Of a stretch of DNA of 64,000 nt, positions 56,225 to 64,000 are shown piece by piece. The stretch is from assembly GCA_014338405.1 (NCBI GenBank), contig JTDE01000193.1, forward strand, positions 273,761 through 337,760. Direction: 5' to 3'. This DNA comes from Paragonimus skrjabini miyazakii. Taxonomy: Eukaryota > Platyhelminthes > Trematoda > Plagiorchiida > Troglotrematidae. A program made the position numbers and the translations under genes. Position 1 is the stretch's first letter, and each line of letters starts with the position of its first letter. Below the pieces are notes generated by a model. The model was given only the letters and a program-made list of their open reading frames with translations. It was not told where the DNA came from and ran no database searches.

Positions 56225-56490
56225 TAATAATAATAACAATAATAATGGCAAAAATATTCATAACAATAATAATAGTGGTATATTTCCCAACGAATCTGTG
56301 AGGAACACACTCAGGTGAACGTGATCAATGTGAACTGCAACGCGATACGCGTAAGTGCACATCATACACACAATTACCAATTGTACACCACCACTTATAT
56401 AAATAGAGTAACAAAACAAACAAAATAGGAGAGAAAAATTCCAGTTCGGGAAGTAGCATTTGAGACACCTGCTCCTAAATTGATGGTTCC
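56225..56490 (-). repeat. (TAA)-tailed repeat, copy 2
   Basis: The imperfect AATAATAAC tract (56225-56272) is followed by GGTATATTTCCCAACGAATCTGTGAGGAACACACTCA. This aligns with 45563-45620, and similarity continues to AGAAGCATTT / GTAGCATTT at about 56455. Orientation is as in copy 1, with the (TTA)n tail at the 3' end on the minus strand. Confidence 0.65.
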
Positions 56491-58934
56491 AAAATCTTCA
56501 AGGTTCGATAAAAAATATTGAGTAGTTACATCAATTCTGGCTTCACAAGGCAAATACTGACCTAAGTGTTAAGGTCTTGTCACAAATAAGCTGTTTGAGG
56601 ATGGAGAAAATGAACGGTAGTGGCCAACTCAACAAAGTGTATGACAGTACCAAAAAACTATAATAGTAACAAATAAATGTGAAGTCTTTGCACAAATATA
56701 CCTAGACAGCTGTAGAGTCTGTTGACCTTTTGTTCTCTTGTTATATACTGTTCTTCATAACTATTATGTTCATTGTACATATAAACCACTTGTCCATTGT
56801 TTGAATGAATACACACTTCGTCCTCGCGCGCCTCAGCTTCTGCCTGCACGTGTCGTTGGTACCGGGAGCTGACTGTGGCAACAGCGAATTTTAATGCACT
56901 GGAGAAACTGAATTCGTTGGAATTTGTTTGCTACCTAACAGGAACTTTCTTCAGGCATATAGCGAACTTAATGTGGTGGAAATTACCGTAGACAGTTATT
57001 GTAGATTATTTGGTAACACTGTCGATTGCCCTCTTGATTTCCACTACACAGCCAACAAACAAAACATCATCTGCACACATAACACTTGTGAGACGAATAA
57101 CACGCTAAATCGTCCATGTAACTGAAGACCATAAAACCCCTAACGTGCCCTCTGGGAAGTCCGTTCCCTAAACTCTGAGCCAGACAGGGAACCTTTTGCT
57201 CGTATACGAAACTTTCGAACTTGGAAATAAGCCCTTTTCAAACTCAAAATCTCCGGAACTTGTTTAGCGCTTCGTACTTCTTCAGTAAAAGGATTTTGTC
57301 AGCCGAGCCAGACATTTTCAAGTGATAGGTAGCAGACTTCTTTATTTCTCCATGCAACCTCACGGAGATGTAGTCAGAAAACGAGTGAAGGTAAATCCCC
57401 CACAGACAGATGAAGATGAACTACCTGGAGCCCCCACTTGTTTTGTTTCTTCGCGCTCTTTTTTCTTTCAATCAGTCTTAGTAAGCTGGACGTGAGACCA
57501 ACAGGCTGGTCAGTGGATCTCTTAAGTGTGGTGGCTTGAGAGCCCACTAACAAATGTATCTCAAAAGTGATCAGAGAGAGTATGAAACCGTTATTTTGGA
57601 TCCTTATTGTTGAAACTGGTTTACAAAAGTAATGCGGTAACGTTCGTCTGTAACGTGTTCTGTTTTGTTCAGCTGTGTTTGTTTTCTATTCCTATCTGAG
57701 CTCAAACGCGTCATGTGTCTCTGTGCTTTGATCACGCCGAGTCCCGCCCATTCGGAACATTCTGGTCAGCTGAGTGCGTAGGTGGTGCTCACGTGTACAC
57801 ATGCTTTTGCATATGATAATGATATTATGGCTGCCGAATCTGTGGGCGTGTATGTTCAAGTTGGGACGGTGAGTATCACTTGAATCAAACAGCTTCACAG
57901 GCAACGCGTGGAGTGAGCGCGCGAAACAACGGCTACTCCGGTAGTCCGTGGAACCGTCTTTGTGGCCCCCACATATGTTGGGGATAACCGCAGCTGCTCT
58001 ACAAACCTCCGGCAGTGTAACCTTTTTCAGTTATCAACCTAGCAAACTAGCTAGTCGACCCACCAGGAGGTCAAACAGAAGCTCCGAAAAGTTTGATCTA
58101 TATCAACTGGTTCTGCCGCCTTGTGGATAACAAGCTTGATTGGCACCCCTCTCATCACCACCGCTGTAACATGCACATGTGTCATTAGAGGCTGTGGAGT
58201 TACCCCAACGTCAGTGATGTGCACTGATGGGGTGAGACATCAATTTCTCTTTGTTTGTGATGGCGCACACATCATTTTGCTCTTCACAAAATCCATCGAG
58301 ACTTGTAACTACCTCATGGATTGAACGTCCTTCACATTCGTCCCTCCGTTTTGTTCAGTTGGTGGTTATGACAGAAGGCCAATAGCAAAATTATGTTGTT
58401 ATACACAACACCGGTTGTGTCTACTTTGACCAGTAAGTGAAATATCATAAAGTCCTTGAGGGGAGACGAACAGACACGGACCGCGCTGACCTTACTGAGT
58501 ATTTTACAAATAATCACCGGGTATTCAGGTGATGCTCTGTAGATATTGCCCGGGAACGGTTTGAGACGGCAGGGTAAGCCCAATGAAGGATGTGGTTTGT
58601 GGGGTATATTAAGACTCCATGTTAGGACCACCACCGCTTTCGTTATTTATGAATAATATTCTCAGGATTCTAGTTAACACTAAGTATGAAGTAAAGGCAT
58701 ACCAGAATGATTTGGGTATTACTAACGGGTGTGTGTATATCTGCAATTATATATGCTGACTATAAACGTGTTGTTTGATCAGCTGCAAGTTTCAGACAAC
58801 TATGTACACAATCTATCCTGATAGAGTCATTATTAGGCTCCGAAATCTTGATAGATACCTCCAATGGTAAAACTGATAGCGTTGGTCGGTTCGAAGTGTA
58901 CGTGGCGTTGTAGTACGCGATACACGGTTTCCCT
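56491..58934. other. No gene recognised
   Basis: Short frames only. Overlapping frames at 57692-58324 and a 100-codon minus frame at 58332-58634 have no identifiable domain. Confidence 0.4.
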
Positions 58935-59234
58935 TCAGATGTTATTAGGTCCGTTCTGAAAGATATTGTTTTCAGGCATTCGGAGTTTGAAAATGGATAT
59001 GACGTTCGTTAATGGCAGGAGGGTTTCTAAGCCTCGTTTAAGCTTACATATATTCTTGCTGGCTTTAACTACACGTGGGGGTTTGTTCCAGATGTAGGAA
59101 TATTTCACTAGGAAAAAGTTTGAACGCAGTTTTTCGGGATTTAAAAGCTGCCATAGTGAACTCTTTGTTCTTGAAGTTGTAATCTGTGCTATGTTGTAGG
59201 CGAATCTCAAAGTAGACAGTGAGTTTATTGCCAT
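58935..59234 (-). pseudogene. CR1-like LINE C-terminal fragment
   Basis: The minus frame contains LRSNFFLVKYSYIWNKPPRV followed by V-KAS and LKRGLETLLP. This fits the FF..R....WN.LP..VV..S....FK..L tail of CR1-like reverse transcriptases, as at 34652-34906. Only the tail is present and no core is recognisable upstream. Confidence 0.5.
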
Positions 59235-59784
59235 AAACTAGACTATATATGGGTCACCGTAGCCAAAGTGGATTGAGTGTGTAACGTTTTGTACACTATT
59301 TTCTATTTCATAATTCTCATTGTTATTTACGCTTTTAACTTTCCTCAACTTCACATATACAGCCGACGTTTAAACCTAACTCAATCGAACTAATCAGTAA
59401 TCGAAAAATACAAAACAGACTTCTCGGGTCGCAAGCCTTGCGTTCTGTCTGCGTTCGGTGTTGCTGGTGCACAGAATTTTGGAGAGTTAGAAATTAGTGG
59501 AATCAACCCTCTATTGCGGCAAATTCCCACTTTTATCACCTTTTTGATCTCGTATTAACACCTGGACTTTGTGTAGTGTTTAGATCCACTACGAGTGCAA
59601 CCGTCCGGCAGCGTTCTCTTTAGCTCAGAAAAGACGGATAACCCGGTGGGCCTTTGCTGAATGCACGTTTGAGACTTTCCAGAGCTACCCTGTAAAACTT
59701 GCGTATATGAAAGTATATGAACGTGCCGTACTCAAGTTGCAGTCGTACTTACGGTTTATAGAAATGTAGTCAAGCTGCGGGAAG

Positions 59785-59900
59785 GAATAATAATAATAAT
59801 AATAACAATAAATTTCTCAGCGCATTTGTGAGAACCACTTTCGGATGTGCGCGATCATGACAGATATTTACATGCGGTGCAAAGCAACAAGTGGATATAT
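59785..59900 (-). repeat. (TAA)-tailed repeat, copy 3
   Basis: GGAATAATAATAATAATAATAAC (59783-59805), then AATTTCTCAGCGCATTTGTGAGAACCAC, matching TTTCTCAACGCATCTGTGAGAAACAC of copy 1. Similarity fades after GCGCGATCATGACAG (compare GCGTGATCAGTA). A 79-codon minus frame (59868-60107) overlaps it but is not shared with the other copies. Confidence 0.6.
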
Positions 59901-60486
59901 AGTAAGACAACTATGAAAACTGTCGACTGTGATGTTTGCAGCGCCCAGTGTTGAAGTGGCTGCCCGCCTCGGGTATTTGGCAACTGTCGTGTGTTTGATG
60001 GAAATTCGGTAACCACGCGCCCTGTCTTCATTTGTTCTCTTCTTGTTTATCCTTTTCCTCCTTGTATTCGACAATTTCTTGGTATTGATTACGAACGTTT
60101 CTTGCAAGAACTAACACGATCGTTCGAAATGTGCGCGTAACGAATCATCCATCTCACGAACGTTAATCCCGATATATTACTTAAGCCTGATATCACTTGA
60201 TTGTCGAAGCTTGTCCTCGTGCGTTTTGTTTATCCTTACTACTCACGATTGGACCTTTGTTTACTTGTACATTGGCCTTCTTTCCGCTTCATCTCCCTGT
60301 CATCAAGTGACTTGTACTTGGTCGTATTCACGTGAACCGCGAGTTCCGAACTTCGTAAGTTTGGTGGAATCCATATCGAGGTTTGTTGTTGTTTTCTTTC
60401 ATTCCCTTTTTAAACAATTTTCTTGAGACTTAGCGTCTCATCACCAAGAAGCTCGCCTTTACGATTACTCTATATTTTTAAATCGG

Positions 60487-60565
60487 AGTCGGTTGTTTAG
60501 TGGCTTAGAAGTTGTAGACGCCCGCTGTGCTGAAGACGCGACCATTCAAAATCTACCTCATCGAC
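60487..60565 (+). repeat. Possible tRNA-like SINE head
   Basis: GTTTAGTGGCTTAGAAG resembles an A box and CATTCAAAATCT, about 40 nt later, a degenerate B box. It is too decayed for a tRNA gene and weak as a SINE call. Confidence 0.25.
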
Positions 60566-62589
60566 AGACGTTGCAACTATACTGAGCAAAGTTAGAAAAA
60601 TCACTAGAGGCCCGGCAATAATAGTCTGTCTAATCCCCTAACCTCTAACCAAAGGCACTATTTGAGCATCCTTGAACTTTCCAGGGACGGCTTTCTATTC
60701 TAGACTGGAGGGAACCTATCCGAATAAGGCACGCTACAAAACGGTGACGCCGTTCCTCAGAACTTAACCTGGCAACCTATCTTTACTTGTAGCCTTTCCA
60801 TTTCGCGGTGGTTCAAGATCTGTCTGCATCCTTCGTAAGACTGAACAGAAGACAACCGAAACTGTTGAATCCTTTTGTGGTAGGCCTTTCACGGACGTTT
60901 GTACAAGTAGTCACACAAACGGAACAATAATCGCATTCCATCTATTAACTATTACGCGAGTGCATATAGTCCACTGGTTCTTGATCGTAGTCTGGTACCT
61001 CCTCAAGAGCACTGCTGCGCAAGCACTAGCGGACATTTTGATAGGCAGATAATAGAAAATGTTAGATCGATCTTTTCATTTCGAGCTCAATTGTTCGTCC
61101 CAAACCGGGGAGTAGAGAAGACGCGGTTACATCCTTTATTGGGGAATCGATTTGAAATAAACCACAGTGGCGAGACGATTAACATACATCTCTGATGAAA
61201 CGCGTAGCTTATCAGATTAGACTATCATGTATGACAGTAAAATGTCGAATAAATCATGTGGGACTGAAATATATGGCTTGCGAGCCGTTAGAACTAATCA
61301 CATTAGAGTTCAAATAGTGTACAGGCGTTCGTTCGCATGGCTGCAATCTGACTGTCCCCATGAAATTATACGGATCACTCCAACCGAAGCCGGATAGATT
61401 GGCCGATACCACACAATCCGTTTCAACTACCTTAAGGGGAGGTACGTCTCGTGGAAGAAAAAAGTGAAAAATAGTAAAAATGAATTTTCTCAAGTATGTT
61501 GGCCATTTTGTGGTCGGTATTATCCTAGACGCAAAAATAGAAGTTAACCAAGTGTGCTATCAAATTCAACTTTGCCCTTCCTATCATTGCCCCTACCAAC
61601 CAGAGAAAGAAGAGGGTTTTGCAACACTGAAGAACAAAACAGGCGGCCGAACAAAATGGAAATTGGAAACGGCTTATCTCATTCAGACTTTGGCTGTTGT
61701 TCTTAGTATCAACTCGATCGATAATGCCTCTGGAATGTTATGAGAAAAATCCGACTACATTCACATCCACTGTTATAGGAGTTTTGTTTCTGACTTCATT
61801 TTCAGGTTCCCAGAGTGACGTTATTTTATTCGCAAGGCCATTCAGCCCCTCCTAGATATCTTAAGCTACATCGGCCTGGTTGACTTATTTCTACCTGGTT
61901 TGCTTCGCCGGTCACATTCACTGACCTGGATAACAGATACAAAGGTGCACAGGTTACTGTAGGAAAAGCCGTGCGGTATCACCAGGTTCGCAATAAATCT
62001 TGACCACACAGTCATCTTCTCAATAAAGATAAAAACATTTGGAGTAACAGCATGGGCCGGCAGCCTCAGTAAAAATTTCGAACAGAGATTGTAATTTTAT
62101 ATGTAACAGTGCATCTAACAGTGCATTTGTCGGCTATGAGGTTAACCTAAGAGAGAGATGAGAGGGAGATATAGTGAGACATGGAGCAAAGTAGAGGATG
62201 GTAATAAAATTCAAGTTTAAACTGGCCAGGCTGGTGGTAGTAGCTTTGTCACCTTTCTATCATTCACCGTTTTGATCTGAATGCTCACGATCAACTACGC
62301 ATATACATATGGCTTCTTTTTCTCACGCTTGGGCTAGCATTTATACATACGCATATCCTAACACATCCTATCCTGCGCAGCGATACATGCATACACTCGT
62401 ACAATCACGTACAGTTCCGTGCACGACGGTACCGCATACAATGCATGTGAGTAAACTGGTCTTATTTCGAAAGTGCAATGACCGTACTGCAGTACCTGTT
62501 TGCTGTGACGAGGACAAGGTTGATTTCTTTTGTGGACAGTATTATGTGGTACCGTGTAGAATAAGCACGTCAGAGCTAAGATTTTACTA
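60566..62589. other. No gene recognised
   Basis: Short frames. The plus frame at 61480-61743 begins with a hydrophobic stretch but has no family I can name. Confidence 0.4.
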
Positions 62590-63960
62590 GAAGTGGACGC
62601 TCATCATCATCGTCGGCCTTGAGCCCGACCACTGAGTACTGTGGCTTGGGCTGCGGTTTGGCTCTTTAGTGACTTGCAATATTCCAAAAGAAAACGTTGA
62701 TGAAAAGCTTTCAAAAAGTGATGATAAATGACCAAGCGGAAGAACTAGGAGTAGTATGGATACAGGTGCGCCACTGGCTGCAGCGCATTTCCATATCGGA
62801 TGGTGTTTTTAGACGACAAGTTGAGTGAGTGCAGGGATGTCGGTCGTGCAGGCGATACCTACCCATCTTCTTCAGTGGAACGTCAGGGTCTTCATATTTC
62901 GTGGCCACGTTAATGCCTAACCACCATGTGGTTTCAACCAAATATCGGTGGTCTCGGTACGGTAAGGTACGGTAAACGATCAGATAACATACGGAATACG
63001 CGACCGAACCATCGCTGGCTATACAGTGCGATTAATCTGCTAAATGATTACGTCTCCCGAGTGTTCCGGATTACGTGCAGACAAACGGCCTTGTATGTCA
63101 CGTGATCAGTCCACTTGATATGAGCTAGTTGGAGGAGACACTGATGGCTAACCACAGCCAGCCTGTTGACTTCATTTTCAGGAACAAGCCACGCTTCCGA
63201 ATCATGAAGCAAAATATTTCGTACGCAGGTACTGTATGCCCTTTCTTTCCTCAACAACCGAACGACGTTTGGACGCCACAGATGACGCAGGTTGGCAAAG
63301 GCAACCTGTGCCTCCGCACTTCTCGCTGGTACCCCATCAGCTATATTAAAAACCGACAAGATAGTGCTATTAAGGTATGTGAAACCGTCCACGGTCTCAC
63401 GCGGATTGCCTTTGATAGAGACGGTAGGAATGGAATGCCTCAGTCCCAAAGAAAGGCTTTGTATTTTGGAAGTGCCGTGCACATTCCATGCAGTCCGGCC
63501 CGATCAGTCACCTTGTTCGGCACGGGCCCTATGTCTTCGGCAGGTGGATTAAGTAAGAAAATATTATCCTCGTAGTACATGCATGTCAACCTGGCGCCAA
63601 GAAGAAGCTCAACAGCAAACTCACCAGTTTCTCCAAGCGCAACTTTTAGAGTGTCTTACATGACAAAATTAAACAGGAAGCGGAGATCGGAAATCCTCAC
63701 CGAACACCACTAAAAGTGACGAACGTCTGGGACAGCTGTTTATAAGTTTCTGTCCTGTTTGCAGAGTGAGCATACGCTAAACTCAACAGGTCCAAGTAGT
63801 CCTCTGGAACTTCCTAACCCAACGGACGCTTCTAGAGAATGTTACGAGCAGCTGAATCGAGGCAGGCTTTCAATTTGAAAACCAGCGACCATCGGCTGTA
63901 AGAGCGCCAGCGCTCCGAGAGTCATCGCGGGGTAAAAATGTTGGCAAAGTACCCTCGGCA
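62590..63960 (-). pseudogene. RTE-like LINE, minus strand, RT to 3' tail
   Basis: In minus-strand order: remnants of the hinge and first blocks (FKLKACLDSAARNIL, then EVPEDYLDLL, about 63790-63900), and an FSGVR segment (about 63690). FAVELLLGARL is followed by a YYEDNIFLL block in place of YADD (about 63560-63625). Then come PRETVDGFTYLNSTILSVFN and the CVRNILLHDSEAWLV block (63048-63482). The C-terminal end SQWRTCIHTTPSSSA lies near 62735. The 3' UTR matches that after 32271 (GTTTTCTT..ATATT, then CAGCC.AAGCCACAGTAC) and ends in a GATGATGATGA tail at about 62598-62610. The catalytic box is damaged and there are several frame changes. Confidence 0.82.
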
Positions 63961-64000
63961 AACCCAGAATCTTACCTGTTTTGTGCTTATCTGGCCTTCT

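Overview
The window looks like repeat-rich, gene-poor nuclear DNA from an animal, most likely a parasitic flatworm (trematode or pseudophyllidean cestode). The reasons are the mix of mobile elements (Penelope-like, RTE-like and CR1-like LINEs, Ty3/Gypsy, BEL/Pao, Merlin, Mutator-like, tRNA-derived SINEs), two candidate introns of only 37 and 39 nt, and the absence of any bacterial-style operon. I found no intact single-copy host gene, no tRNA or rRNA gene, and no CRISPR. Three runs of N (14547-14646, 30484-31366, 45745-46031) are assembly gaps.

Layout, left to right. 1-300 is the edge of a LINE reverse transcriptase on the minus strand. 880-2015 holds tRNA-derived SINEs; the 265-bp family at 1751-2015 recurs at 15965-16229. 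5380-6505 is a Penelope-like element: an open GIY-YIG endonuclease, a candidate hammerhead ribozyme, then what may be the start of the next Penelope unit. 6.5-12.3 kb is largely featureless. 12.8-13.7 kb and 20.3-21.0 kb are decayed LINEs. 26.5-27.6 kb is a second, decayed Penelope copy. 29.7-33.2 kb is a head-to-tail series of three LINE copies interrupted by an N gap. 34.7 kb is a CR1-like tail. 36.3-36.6 kb is a cluster of near-perfect palindromes.

37226-42073 is a structurally complete Ty3/Gypsy LTR retrotransposon on the minus strand (388/389-bp LTRs, 4-bp target duplication, primer-binding site, polypurine tract, gag, protease, RT, RNase H, integrase). Its LTRs are almost identical, yet its coding region carries four in-frame stops and several frame changes. 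42591-43734 is a DNA-transposon-like element with inverted ends and a TAA duplication.

44345-54640 is the most complex part. Two arms of more than 1 kb lie in inverted orientation and lead inward to arrays of about 67-bp repeats. A decayed Merlin transposase sits between the arrays and is itself split by a 247-bp TA-flanked MITE. The left arm and array are interrupted by further insertions: a (TAA)-tailed element, a BEL/Pao 3' portion, a 660-bp palindrome, a Mutator-like transposase pseudogene with FAR1-like and CxxH motifs, an unrecognised minus-strand reading frame, and a Cys/His-rich (RING-like) frame. 54.6-62.6 kb is mostly quiet apart from two more (TAA)-tailed repeats and a CR1-like tail. 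62.6-64.0 kb is another RTE-like LINE on the minus strand.

The features therefore work as a record of nested transposition rather than as a pathway. All family calls come from reading motifs by eye; no database search was possible.
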